Positions 35,975-44,489 are shown, counted from the first letter of the stretch. The stretch: 64,000 nucleotides of DNA from Candidatus Aminicenantes bacterium UBA6072 (GCA_002436105.1 DIXU01000008.1:1-64000); one strand, 5' to 3'. The notes: generated by a model from the letters alone, not told the origin. Program-made: numbers and translations.

Positions 35975-37495
35975 TTATTTGCCCAGCACCATTTCCCGCG
36001 CCCGCTCGGTGATGGAACGGAAGTCGATCTTGCCGCTGCCGTGCTTGGGCATCTCGGGGATGACCACGAAGCGGCTGGGCAGGGCGATCTTGGGCAGCTG
36101 CTCGGCCATCTCCCTCAGGATGGCCTTCTCATCGACCTGCTGGGTGACGGCGGCGACGATGCGCGCCCCGCGCAGCGGGTCGGGGATCTCGACCACGCAG
36201 CATTCGACGTCGCCGGGCAGCAGCTTCTCCAGCACATCCTCGACCTTGACCAGCGAGACCATCTCGCCGCCGATCTTCAGGAAGCGCTTCAGCCGGCCCA
36301 CGTGCCAGAAATAGCCGTCCTCGTCCATGTAGCCCATGTCGCCGGTGTCGTACCAGCCGTGGCGGATGCTCAGCGAGGTCTGCTCGAAGTCGTCGAAATA
36401 GCCTTTCATCACGTTGTCGCCCTTGACCAGGATCTTGCCGATCTCGCCCACGGCGCAGGTCTCGCCGGTCTCGTAATGCTCGATGCGCACCTCGACGCCG
36501 TCCAGCGGCCGGCCCACGCTGCCGGGGCGGTTGTGGGCCAGCGTGTTGACCGTGATGCCCGGGCTGGTCTCGGTGGCCCCGTAGGCCTCGAGCAGCGTCT
36601 TGCCGTGCTTCTTCAGGAAGCCGTCGCGCAGGGCCTGCGGGCACTTGTCGGCGCCGCTGAGCAGGATGCGGGCGCTGGCGAAATCTCCGGGGTTGGAATT
36701 GCGCAGGTAGCCCCAGAAGAACGTCGGCGTCCCGGCCATCAGCGTCACCTTCTCCTCGCGCACGATGGCGCTGATGGCCTTGAAGTCGAGGGGATTGGCG
36801 TAGGTGACCAGGGTCATTCCCTCCAGCAGCGGCACCCAGAGGTTCGCCGTCTGGCCGAAGACATGGAAATACGGCAGGTTGGCCAGGAAGATGTCATCCC
36901 CGGCGAAATCGTAAGCCTTTTTCAAGCTCTGATAGTTGGCGCTGATATTGCGGTGGGTCAGCTGCACCCCCTTGGGCTCCTTCTCGCTGCCGCTGGTGAA
37001 CAGGATGAGCAGGGTGTCGTTCTCGTCGCCGGCGTGGATCGATTTCAGCAGCCGTTCCACGGGGCGCCCGGCCTTCAGGGCGGCCCGGACCTTGTCGAGG
37101 ATCGAGACCGTTTTCATGATGTCTTCCAGGTAGACCATGCCGTCGACATGCGGGCAGTTGATCTTCTGGCACAGCGCCCGCGAGGTGATGATCGTCTTGA
37201 AGGCGCATTTCTTCTGGGCGTACTCGCAATTGGCGGCCGCCCCGGTGGAATAGTTGATCATCACCGGCACGCGGCCGCCCATGAGCGTCGCCAGGATGGC
37301 CAGCACCGAACCGGCCGAGTTGGGCATCATGATGCCCAGGAACCCCGGGTCGAAGCCGGCGAACTTCCTGACCAGCACCAGCGAGCCGATCAGCGCCCGC
37401 TTGTAGGTGATGCGGCGGTCCAGGGTGCGGTCGATGATGGCCAGCTTGGCCTCGTTCTGCCTGGCGACGCGCACGAACTGCTGATGAAGGATCAT
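35975..37495 (-). CDS. Acyl-AMP ligase (AMP-binding; Aas-like acyl-ACP/CoA synthetase)
   Basis: 506 aa from the ATG at 37495 (MILHQQFVRV), preceded by GGGGAG at 5 nt. Adenylate-forming motifs are FTSGSEKEPKGVQLTHRN (about 167-184), the A5-type LEAYGATETSPGITVN (about 300), YDTGDMGYMDEDGYFWHVGRLKRFLKIGGEMVS (about 380-412) and the catalytic lysine in KHGSGKIDFRSI (about 488). It activates a fatty acid, giving acyl-AMP and then acyl-ACP or acyl-CoA. It is most like the synthetase half of Aas. No acyltransferase or carrier domain is fused. Confidence 0.87.
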   Translation of the reverse strand: MILHQQFVRVARQNEAKLAIIDRTLDRRITYKRALIGSLVLVRKFAGFDPGFLGIMMPNSAGSVLAILATLMGGRVPVMINYSTGAAANCEYAQKKCAFKTIITSRALCQKINCPHVDGMVYLEDIMKTVSILDKVRAALKAGRPVERLLKSIHAGDENDTLLILFTSGSEKEPKGVQLTHRNISANYQSLKKAYDFAGDDIFLANLPYFHVFGQTANLWVPLLEGMTLVTYANPLDFKAISAIVREEKVTLMAGTPTFFWGYLRNSNPGDFASARILLSGADKCPQALRDGFLKKHGKTLLEAYGATETSPGITVNTLAHNRPGSVGRPLDGVEVRIEHYETGETCAVGEIGKILVKGDNVMKGYFDDFEQTSLSIRHGWYDTGDMGYMDEDGYFWHVGRLKRFLKIGGEMVSLVKVEDVLEKLLPGDVECCVVEIPDPLRGARIVAAVTQQVDEKAILREMAEQLPKIALPSRFVVIPEMPKHGSGKIDFRSITERAREMVLGK

Positions 37496-37597
37496 GGGAA
37501 CTCCCCGGCCTTCCGATCGGGCTGGGCCGTGATATCGTTTATTTTTAACTCGGGAATGATACCGGCATTTCCGGCCCATGTCAATAGAGAGAGCCTT

Positions 37598-37735
37598 TGG
37601 GAAGAGAGAGGGAAGAATGAGGGAAGAAAAAAGGGAAGAGGGGGTGGGAAAAGCATTTGCTGAACTTGTTTTCCACCTTGCCTTCCCTCTCTCTTCCCTC
37701 TGTCTTTCCCTTTTTCTTCCCTTGATTTCCGCCTA
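37598..37735. repeat. Polypurine/polypyrimidine inverted arrays
   Basis: A gggaaga/gagggaag purine array (37598-37655) and its pyrimidine counterpart cttccctctctcttccc (37678-37725) flank a short core. This is the same mirrored architecture as the other intergenic elements, with purine-only units. It lies in the divergent gap between the acyl ligase and the IMPACT gene; no coding sequence is seen there. Confidence 0.75.
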
Positions 37736-37764
37736 TTGACAGGCACCGGTCTCCGGCCTATCCT
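37736..37764 (+). promoter_or_regulatory. Promoter of the IMPACT-family gene
   Basis: TTGACA (37736-37741), 17-bp spacer, TATCCT (37759-37764), then 10 nt to the ATG at 37775. No convincing Shine-Dalgarno is present. Confidence 0.55.
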
Positions 37765-37774
37765 GTCCCCCGGA

Positions 37775-38146
37775 ATGAAGATCGACCGCGTCATTGAATT
37801 CAGGCACGTCTGCGAGCGCTCGCGCTTCTTCGCGGTACTCTTCCCCGCCGCCAACGAGGAGGCCGTGCTGACGATGGTCAGGCTGAAGAAAGGAGAGCAT
37901 CGCAAGGCCAACCACCACTGCTGGGCGTTCCGCGGCGGCAATGGCGAGCGGTCTCGCGACGACGGCGAGGTCGGACACCCGGGGCGGGTGCTGCTCGAGC
38001 TCCTGCGCCGCGAGGGCCTGGAGGGCGGGTTGCTGGTCTCTCGCGTCTTCGGCGGCGTCAAGCTCGGCGTCGGCGGGGTGTCCCGGGCGTTCCGGGAAGC
38101 GGGAGAGGGAGCGATTGCAGAATTCAAGAAAGACGTCAGACGATAG
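37775..38146 (+). CDS. IMPACT/YigZ-family (UPF0029) protein
   Basis: 123 aa from the ATG at 37775 (MKIDRVIEFR). It corresponds to the N-terminal UPF0029 domain of YigZ: HRKANHHCWAFRGG (about 38-51), DDGEVGHPGRVLLELL (about 57-72) and VSRVFGGVKLGVGGVSRAF (about 82-100). The second ferredoxin-like domain found in full YigZ is missing. Family members contact ribosomes or GCN1-type regulators; the bacterial role is unclear. The last residues, KKDVRR, and the stop codon are read from the first copy of the 163-bp tandem repeat, so the gene's end has been overwritten by repeat DNA. Confidence 0.85.
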   Translation: MKIDRVIEFRHVCERSRFFAVLFPAANEEAVLTMVRLKKGEHRKANHHCWAFRGGNGERSRDDGEVGHPGRVLLELLRREGLEGGLLVSRVFGGVKLGVGGVSRAFREAGEGAIAEFKKDVRR

Positions 38147-38608
38147 ACGCCAGACGTTAGCAAGACACAGGACAAATTCCAGGAATTGGATGGCGGATTT
38201 CAGTGCAGCCAAGGACCAAACATGAAAAAGTTCCAAAAAAATTCTTTTCTTGCTAGCGTCTAACGTCTAACATCTGACGTCTGAATTGAAGAAAGACGTT
38301 AGACGATAGACGCCAGACGTTAGCAAGACACAGGACAAATTCCAGGAATTGGATGGCGGATTTCAGTGAAGCCAAGGACCAAACATGAAAAAGTTCTAAA
38401 AAAATTCTTTTCTTGCTAGCGTCTAACGTCTAACATCTGACGTCTGAATTGAAGAAAGACGTTAGACGATAGACGCCAGACGTTAGCAAGACACAGGACA
38501 AATTCCAGGAATTGGATGGCGGATTTCAGTGAAGCCAAGGACCAAACATGAAAAAGTTCCAAAAAAATTCTTTTCTTGCTAGCGTCTAACGTCTAACATC
38601 TGACGTCT
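38120..38608. repeat. Three tandem copies of a 163-bp palindrome-ended unit
   Basis: Copies start at 38120, 38283 and 38446 with an exact 163-bp period and only a few differences (for example gtcag/gttag, gtgcag/gtgaag, ttcc/ttct). Each unit starts with gacgtta/gacgata heptads ending gcaaga and ends with their reverse complement (tcttgctagcgtctaacg). The roughly 85-bp core includes aaattccaggaattgg. The first copy runs into the 3' end of the IMPACT gene, and the third ends 5 bp before a TTGACA box. No ORF or direct-repeat/spacer structure makes it a CRISPR. Confidence 0.95.
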
Positions 38609-38615
38609 GATTTAA

Positions 38616-38644
38616 TTGACACCCGGATTGGTTAAGGTTACTAT
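38616..38644 (+). promoter_or_regulatory. Promoter of the Memo-AMMECR1 gene
   Basis: TTGACA (38616-38621), 17-bp spacer, TACTAT (38639-38644), then 13 nt to the ATG at 38658. The predicted leader is only about 7 nt, with no Shine-Dalgarno. Confidence 0.5.
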
Positions 38645-38657
38645 AAAGCCAGGCACC

Positions 38658-40157
38658 ATGATAAAACGCGGATGGATAATGCTGTTCCTGCCTCTGGTTC
38701 TGGCAGCCGCCGGAGACGTGCGCCCCTATTTGAACACCGGCCCATGGTATCCTTCCGACCCGGCGCAGCTGCAACGGATGCTCGACGTTTTTTTCAACGA
38801 GCCGCCGCCGCCTGAACAGGGGATCGCCGTGCGCGCCATCGTCGCCCCCCACGCCGGTTTCCAGTACTCGGGGCGCTGCGCCGCCAGGGCGTACAGGGCC
38901 ATTCCTCCAACCCAGGACATTCGCCGTGTCATCCTCCTGGGCAGCTCGCACCGCTCCGGGTTCTACGGCGCCTGCGTCGACGATCACGATGCCTGGGCCA
39001 CGCCCCTGGGCGCGGTCGCGGTGGACGGGGATGCGTGCCGAGCCCTGGCCAGGGACCGCCTGTTCAGGACCGACCGCGGCGTCATGCGCCACGAGCACGC
39101 GCTGGAGAACCAGCTTCCCTTCCTGCAGCAGGCATTGGCCGGCAGGGAGTACCGCATCATCCCCATCCTCTTTGGCTCGCTGAAGAACAGTGATTTCTCC
39201 CGGATGGCATCCGCCATCCGCCCCCTCATCGACGGCCGCACCCTGGTCGTGGCCAGCAGCGACCTGACCCATTACGGGGCCGACTTCGGCTACACGCCGT
39301 TCCACCGCGACCTGGCCGCCAACCTGGAAAAGCTGGACAAGGGCTTTATCGAGCCGGTGCTGGACCTCGACTTCAAGCGCTATTTCGCCTACCGCGAGAA
39401 GACGGCGATCACGGCCTGCGGCTTCGTCCCCATCGGCGTGCTGATCCGGCTGTTCGAGAAAAAAGGCTGCCGGACATCGCTGGCCGCGTATTACCGCTCG
39501 GGCGACCTGAGCGGCGACTACTCGACCAGCGTCAGCTACGCCTCACTTCTCTTCACCGAGGCGGCAACAGCGGCGGAGGCCCCTGATTCGCTGGATCGCG
39601 GCGAGCAGCGGCTGCTGCTGGAGCTGGCCCGCTCCGTCCTGCGCGGCCGCTTCCAGGGCCAGCCGGCTCCCGCCGGCCTGGAGGAACGGTTCTCCGGCCG
39701 CCCCCGGCTGCTGCGGAAATCGGGAGTGTTCGTCACCCTGCGCAAGCGGGGCGAGCTGCGCGGCTGCATCGGCAGCATCGTCGGCGTCGAGCCGCTTTGC
39801 CGCGGCGTGGCGGCCAACGCCCTGAACGCCGCCTTCGCCGACCCGCGCTTCCCACCGCTCGCGGAGCGGGAGCTCGACGGCGTGGAGATCGAGATCTCGG
39901 TGATGACGCCTCTGCTGCCCGTCACGGACTACCGCGCCATCCGCCTGGGGACCGACGGCGTGGTCATCCGCGACGGCGACGCCCAGGCCGTCTTTTTGCC
40001 CCAGGTGGCGACCGAGACCGGCTGGAACCTGGACGAGTTCCTGGGCCGGCTCTGCCGGAAGGCCGGGCTGGAGCGCGACGCCTACCGCCGCTCGCCGGCC
40101 ATGAAATTCTTTACCTTCCAGGCCCAGGTTTTCAGCGAGAGCGAGGCCGGCAAATGA
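38658..40157 (+). CDS. Memo-AMMECR1 fusion protein (AmmeMemoRadiSam system A+B)
   Basis: 499 aa from the ATG at 38658 (MIKRGWIMLF). A signal-like hydrophobic N-terminus (1-22) precedes the Memo domain (about 25-300): APHAGFQYSGRCAARAY, LGSSHRSGF, HEHALENQLPFLQ and SSDLTHYGADFGYTPF carry the conserved histidines of this dioxygenase-like fold. The AMMECR1 domain (about 315-495) has SGVFVTLRKRGELRGCIGSI. Memo and AMMECR1 are often separate genes next to a specific radical SAM gene; here they are fused and the radical SAM gene overlaps the stop (ATGA). The biochemical role of the system is unknown to me. Confidence 0.9.
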   Translation: MIKRGWIMLFLPLVLAAAGDVRPYLNTGPWYPSDPAQLQRMLDVFFNEPPPPEQGIAVRAIVAPHAGFQYSGRCAARAYRAIPPTQDIRRVILLGSSHRSGFYGACVDDHDAWATPLGAVAVDGDACRALARDRLFRTDRGVMRHEHALENQLPFLQQALAGREYRIIPILFGSLKNSDFSRMASAIRPLIDGRTLVVASSDLTHYGADFGYTPFHRDLAANLEKLDKGFIEPVLDLDFKRYFAYREKTAITACGFVPIGVLIRLFEKKGCRTSLAAYYRSGDLSGDYSTSVSYASLLFTEAATAAEAPDSLDRGEQRLLLELARSVLRGRFQGQPAPAGLEERFSGRPRLLRKSGVFVTLRKRGELRGCIGSIVGVEPLCRGVAANALNAAFADPRFPPLAERELDGVEIEISVMTPLLPVTDYRAIRLGTDGVVIRDGDAQAVFLPQVATETGWNLDEFLGRLCRKAGLERDAYRRSPAMKFFTFQAQVFSESEAGK

Positions 40158-41260
40158 CCCTTTCGCGCCGTGATTTCGCCAGGCTCCTGGCCTGCTCGGG
40201 CGCGGCCCTGCTGCCGCTCCCCGCCCGCGCCCGGGCCAAGACGCGCAAACCCCGGGCGCGCGAGGCCGCCTACTACGACAAATTGGCAGGCAACCGGGTC
40301 GCCTGCCGCTTGTGCCCCCACCAATGCCGGGTCGTTGACGGCGGCCGCGGCCTCTGCAACGTGCGCGAGAACCGGGGCGGTACCTACCACACCCTGGTTT
40401 ACGGCCAGCCCTGCTCGGTCCACGTCGACCCGATCGAGAAGAAGCCCCTGTTCCACTACCTGCCCGGCAGCCGGGCGTTTTCACTGGCCACGGCCGGCTG
40501 CAACTTCACCTGCCGCTTCTGCCAGAACTGGGAGATCTCCCAGCGCCGGCCCGAGGACGTGGAGACCATCGACCTGGCGCCCGAGGCGGTCATCCGCCAG
40601 GCGCAGAGCAACCGCTGCCGGGTCGTCGCCCATACCTACGGCGAGCCCGTCGTCTTCTACGAGTACATGCGCGACTGCGCCGCGCTGGGAAGGGAACGCG
40701 GCGTGCCCAACGTCATGATCAGCAACGGCTTCATCGAGAAGCAGCCGATGCGCGAGCTGTGCCGTCACCTGGGGGCGGTCAAGATCGACCTGAAGGCGTT
40801 CACCAAGGCATTCTACATCGAGCAGTGCGGCGGCGAGCTGAAGCCGGTCCTGGACACGCTGCTGACCGTCCGCGCCGAGAAGACCTGGCTGGAGGTGGTG
40901 GTGCTGCTCATTCCCGGTCTGAACGATTCGCCGCGCGAGATCGAGGGCATGTGCCGCTGGCTGGCGCGCGAGCTGGGCCCCGACGTGCCCCTGCACTTCT
41001 CGCGCTTCGCGCCCACCTACATGCTGAAGAACGTGCCGCCCACCCCGCCGGCGACGCTGCACGGGGCAAGGCGCATCGCCATGGACGCCGGCATCCGCTT
41101 CTGCTACGTCGGCAACCTGCTCTCCGACGCCGAACATACCTATTGCCCGGCCTGCGGCAAGGTGCTGCTGCGCCGCCTGATGTACAGCCTGGAGAACGAG
41201 GGGCTCAGGGACGGCCGCTGCCGCTTCTGCGACACGCCCATCCCCGGCGTCTTTTCCTGA
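40154..41260 (+). CDS. AmmeMemoRadiSam-type radical SAM enzyme with Tat-like signal
   Basis: 368 aa from the ATG at 40154, overlapping the Memo-AMMECR1 stop by 4 nt. The N-terminus MTLSRRDFARLLACSGAALLPL resembles a twin-arginine signal (SRRDF plus hydrophobic stretch). Two cysteine knots follow: CRLCPHQC (about 51-58) and the radical SAM motif CNFTCRFC (about 116-123). A C-terminal zinc-finger-like part has CPAC (about 334) and CRFC (about 358). It is of the PFL-activase-like/AMMECR1-linked class. An exported radical SAM enzyme would be odd because the cluster needs a low-potential reductant; alternatively the segment is only a membrane anchor. Confidence 0.88.
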   Translation: MTLSRRDFARLLACSGAALLPLPARARAKTRKPRAREAAYYDKLAGNRVACRLCPHQCRVVDGGRGLCNVRENRGGTYHTLVYGQPCSVHVDPIEKKPLFHYLPGSRAFSLATAGCNFTCRFCQNWEISQRRPEDVETIDLAPEAVIRQAQSNRCRVVAHTYGEPVVFYEYMRDCAALGRERGVPNVMISNGFIEKQPMRELCRHLGAVKIDLKAFTKAFYIEQCGGELKPVLDTLLTVRAEKTWLEVVVLLIPGLNDSPREIEGMCRWLARELGPDVPLHFSRFAPTYMLKNVPPTPPATLHGARRIAMDAGIRFCYVGNLLSDAEHTYCPACGKVLLRRLMYSLENEGLRDGRCRFCDTPIPGVFS

Positions 41261-41322
41261 GCGCCGGAGATTACCCGCCCGTCCCGCCGCGCGCCGCTCT
41301 TTTTTTTTCCGCATTTTTGTAA

Positions 41323-41360
41323 TATAATTTCATCTTGAATAACGCCGTTCTTCAGCGGCG
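41323..41360 (+). promoter_or_regulatory. -10 box and leader stem-loop of the carboxyltransferase gene
   Basis: TATAAT (41323-41328) preceded by a T-rich -35 region. A 7-bp stem with a cttc loop (41343-41360) lies between it and AGGGAG, 9 nt before the ATG. This gene has a conventional leader, unlike many neighbours. Confidence 0.45.
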
Positions 41361-41382
41361 CCACGATCCCAGGGAGACCCGA

Positions 41383-43032
41383 ATGGCTGCAAAGATCCTT
41401 GTCCGCGACCTGACGCTCCGCGACGGGCAGCAGTCGCAGTTCGCCACGCGCATGAACCAGGCCCAGGTGGACCGCCTCCTGCCCCATTATAAAAGGGCGG
41501 GGTTTTACGCCATGGAGGTCTGGGGCGGCGCCGTCCCCGACTCGGTGATGCGCTTCCTCAACGAGAACCCCTGGGAGCGCCTGGAGAAGATCAAGGCCGC
41601 CATCGGCCCGGTGTCCAAGCTCACCGCCCTGTCGCGCGGACGCAACCTGTTCGGCTACAACCCCTACCCCGACCCGGTTATCGAGGGCTTCTGCCGCAAT
41701 GCCGTGGGCTCGGGCATCGACATCATGCGCATCTTCGACGCCCTGAACGACATCGACAACATGAAGTCGACCATCCGCTACGTCAAGCGCAACGGCGGCA
41801 TCGCCGACTGCGCCGTCTGCTACACCGTCGACCCGCGCTTCACCGTGGGCGACCGCGTCAGGGCCCTGCTGCGCGGCCGGCCGCTGCCCCTGAAGATCTT
41901 CGACATCGGCTATTTCGTCACCAAGGCCGAGCAGCTGGCCGGCCTGGGCGCCGACATGATCACCATCAAGGACATGGCCGGGCTCATCGACCCGGCGACG
42001 GCGGGGCGGCTGATCCGCGCCCTGAAGAAGAACGTGGGCATCCCCATCGACATGCACACCCATTGCACCCCGGGCTTCGGCCTGGCGTCGGTGCTGATGG
42101 CCATGGTCAACGGCGTCGACATCGTCGACACCGTCATCCTGAATTTTTCCGGCGGCCCGGCGGCGCCGGCCTTCGAGCTGGTGCAGATCTTCGCCGACAA
42201 GCTCGGCCTCGACACCGGCGTCGACCGCGAGTCGGTCTCGGCCATCAACCGCGAGCTGCTGCAGGTCCGCGGCGAGCTGGCGCAGTTCGACCAGTACAAG
42301 CTGCTGCCGCTGGCCTTCGACATCGCCCGGGACAAGCTGCCCGCGGAGATCGACGCCCTGTTCGACCGCGCCGTCGCGGCGGCGAAGGGCGAGCGCATCG
42401 CCGAGCTGCTGCAGGCCACCCAGGCCATCGAGAGGCACTTCAACTTCCCGCCGCCCGACGACGTCGTGCGCGTGGCGCAGATCCCGGGCGGCATGTACAC
42501 CAACATGCTGGCCCAGCTGCAGCAGGCCAAGCTGGAGCACCTGAAGGACAAGGTGCTGCGCACCGTGCCGCGCGTGCGCCTCGACGCCGGCGTGCCTCCC
42601 CTGGTCACCCCCACCAGCCAGATCGTGGGCGTGCAGGCGGTCAACTGCGTCATCGACCAGGCCAACGGCAAGCCGTTCTACACCTCGAAATCCACCCAGT
42701 TCGTCAACCTGGTCAAGGGCACCTACGGCAAGACCCCCATCCCGGTCGATCCCGCCTTCCGCCTGAAGATCGCCGGCACGCGCGAGGAAACCCCCTACGA
42801 CACCTCCAGCTACAAGCGCCAGGACAACCCGCTGCTGCCCGGGCTGGGCAACGTGCGCCTGGCGCGCAACGAGAAGGAGGAGCTGCTGCTCGAGCTTTTC
42901 CCCAACGTCGCCGGGACCTTTTTGAAAAAGCTGCGCGAGCAGGAGCACCTGGAGCAGCCCGGGCCGCAGGCGAAGGCCGACGAGCCCGACCCGCAGGACC
43001 AGGTGTGGGAGAGCCTTTCGGATTACGCATAG
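41383..43032 (+). CDS. Carboxyltransferase subunit (oxaloacetate decarboxylase alpha/transcarboxylase 5S-like)
   Basis: 549 aa from the ATG at 41383 (MAAKILVRDL). The TIM-barrel carboxyltransferase domain has LTLRDGQQSQFATRM (about 9-23), the metal/lysine region TIKDMAGLIDP (about 194) and the metal-binding histidines in DMHTHCTPGFGLAS (about 222). The conserved post-barrel domain (about 300-470) includes PGGMYTNMLAQL. There is no C-terminal biotinyl domain, so it must act on a separate biotin carrier, like the 5S subunit of methylmalonyl-CoA:pyruvate transcarboxylase. With meaB-mce in the same window, a role in pyruvate/propionyl-CoA carboxyl exchange is attractive but inferred. Confidence 0.87.
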   Translation: MAAKILVRDLTLRDGQQSQFATRMNQAQVDRLLPHYKRAGFYAMEVWGGAVPDSVMRFLNENPWERLEKIKAAIGPVSKLTALSRGRNLFGYNPYPDPVIEGFCRNAVGSGIDIMRIFDALNDIDNMKSTIRYVKRNGGIADCAVCYTVDPRFTVGDRVRALLRGRPLPLKIFDIGYFVTKAEQLAGLGADMITIKDMAGLIDPATAGRLIRALKKNVGIPIDMHTHCTPGFGLASVLMAMVNGVDIVDTVILNFSGGPAAPAFELVQIFADKLGLDTGVDRESVSAINRELLQVRGELAQFDQYKLLPLAFDIARDKLPAEIDALFDRAVAAAKGERIAELLQATQAIERHFNFPPPDDVVRVAQIPGGMYTNMLAQLQQAKLEHLKDKVLRTVPRVRLDAGVPPLVTPTSQIVGVQAVNCVIDQANGKPFYTSKSTQFVNLVKGTYGKTPIPVDPAFRLKIAGTREETPYDTSSYKRQDNPLLPGLGNVRLARNEKEELLLELFPNVAGTFLKKLREQEHLEQPGPQAKADEPDPQDQVWESLSDYA

Positions 43033-43040
43033 CGAGCCTT

Positions 43041-43338
43041 CGTGACGCGTAACGCGTAACGCGTGACGCGAGAAAAATTGAAATCGGTCTACTGTAGACG
43101 GTTTACGGTTGATGGTCAGAAAGAGGCAATACGAAGACTTAAATCCCAAATCCCAAGCACCAAATTCCAAACAAATTCCAAGCTCCAAATTTCAATTTCC
43201 AAAATGAAAGTCCCTTGGAATGGCATTTTCTTCGTTTTGGTCATTTGGTAATTGGAATTTGGAATTTATTTGGGATTTGGAATTTGGAGCTTGGAATTTA
43301 TTTCTTCACATGTCACGCGTCACGCGTTACGCGTCACG
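43041..43338. repeat. Nested inverted repeat element, copy B (opposite orientation)
   Basis: Outer cgtgacgcgtaacgcg arrays (43041-43070 and 43311-43339) enclose ccaaatt/ttggaattt arrays (43140-43200 and 43233-43300) around the centre tcccttggaatggcattttc (43211-43230). Inner arms and centre match the reverse complement of the element at 22441-22513. It occupies the gap between two convergent genes. Confidence 0.8.
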
Positions 43339-43343
43339 TTTGC

Positions 43344-44489
43344 TCACATATTCTCTAATTTATGCTTGTAAATCACCCCGCGCTCGGCCAGCTCCTTCAG
43401 CATGAACTCCACGCACCGGGGCTCCTCGCCGACGTACTCCGGCGGGATGATGCCCTGGCGGGAATACAGGCCGGAGGCGATCAGGCGCACGGCGGCGGTG
43501 GCGGTGTAGCCGGTGGTGCGCGCCATGGAGTGGACATCGTTGGCTAGGTCGAAGCGGTCGAGCATGTCGTAGGTGTGGCGGACCTTGCCGCCGTCCTTCT
43601 CGCCCTCGACGACGACCTGCATGACCGTCAGGTCGGTCTCGCCCGGCTGCAGCTTCCAGATGGGGAAGAGCAGCCTGGCGGTCAGGTCGATGGGCCGGAT
43701 ACGGGCGCCGTGGATGTCGACGGGCTCCTGGCTGAAGAAGCCCGACTCGCGCAGCACGGCGATCTTCTCGATGTGGCCGGGATAGCGCAGCGTCTTCTCC
43801 TTCATGTTGGGAATTTCCAGGGTGCGCACCAGCGTGCGCAGGCCGTCGCTGTTGAAGGCCACCAGCGAGCTGACGCCGGGGAGGTTCAGGTACTCGGGAT
43901 CGGAAAGCGCCGGCCGCACCACCAGCTTGCCGTTCTCCACGTAGCGCGCCGGGCGGACGTACTCCTCGATCACGTCGATGGGCGAAAAGACGGCCTTGTA
44001 CTCCCAGGGCCAGACGCGCACCTCGGGCAGGCCGCCGACGTAGATCAGCGCCGATTGGGTCTTGTCCAGCAGGTGGTGGACATGGCCGACCAGCAGGTTG
44101 CTCATCCCCGGCGCCACCCCGCAGTCGACGATGGCCGTGATCCCCTTCTTCTTCGCGCTCTCGTCGAGCATGAAGGCGTCCTCGGGGAAGAAGGCGATGT
44201 CCACCGCGTTCTTCCCGGCGTCGATCACCGCCCGCAGGGTCTGATAGCCCAGGAAGCCGGGGACGGCGCTGAGCACCACGTCATGCCCGGCGACCAGCTC
44301 CTTGACCTTGTCCGGATCGGACAGGTCGGCCTGGATGGTGCGGATCGCCCGGTCCGCATGGCATTTCTGCAGCGACTCAACGCTGATATCGGCCACAGTG
44401 ACCTCGAATTTCGCGTCCCGAGCCAGGTCGCAGGCCATCGGCGCTCCCACCAGCCCCGAGCCGAGGACGATTATTTTCTGTTTTTTCAT
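43344..44489 (-). CDS. Saccharopine dehydrogenase-family NAD(P) oxidoreductase
   Basis: 381 aa. The N-terminal Rossmann motif is IIVLGSGLVGAPMACDLA (about 6-23); next come QADLSDPDKV and DVVLSAVPGFLG (about 69-80), and a conserved VDCGVAPGMSNLLVG loop (about 121-135). The C-terminal substrate domain is large. It is of the Lys9/LysDH type, related to lysine 6-dehydrogenase and carboxynorspermidine synthase; exact substrate is undetermined. AAGGAG lies about 8 nt before the ATG. It is convergent with the carboxyltransferase gene. Confidence 0.85.
   Translation of the reverse strand: MKKQKIIVLGSGLVGAPMACDLARDAKFEVTVADISVESLQKCHADRAIRTIQADLSDPDKVKELVAGHDVVLSAVPGFLGYQTLRAVIDAGKNAVDIAFFPEDAFMLDESAKKKGITAIVDCGVAPGMSNLLVGHVHHLLDKTQSALIYVGGLPEVRVWPWEYKAVFSPIDVIEEYVRPARYVENGKLVVRPALSDPEYLNLPGVSSLVAFNSDGLRTLVRTLEIPNMKEKTLRYPGHIEKIAVLRESGFFSQEPVDIHGARIRPIDLTARLLFPIWKLQPGETDLTVMQVVVEGEKDGGKVRHTYDMLDRFDLANDVHSMARTTGYTATAAVRLIASGLYSRQGIIPPEYVGEEPRCVEFMLKELAERGVIYKHKLENM

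Noticed and set aside
38120..38608. Possible CRISPR array
   Set aside because: Only three units of 163 bp in which the whole unit, not a short repeat, is conserved; no variable spacers and no cas genes.
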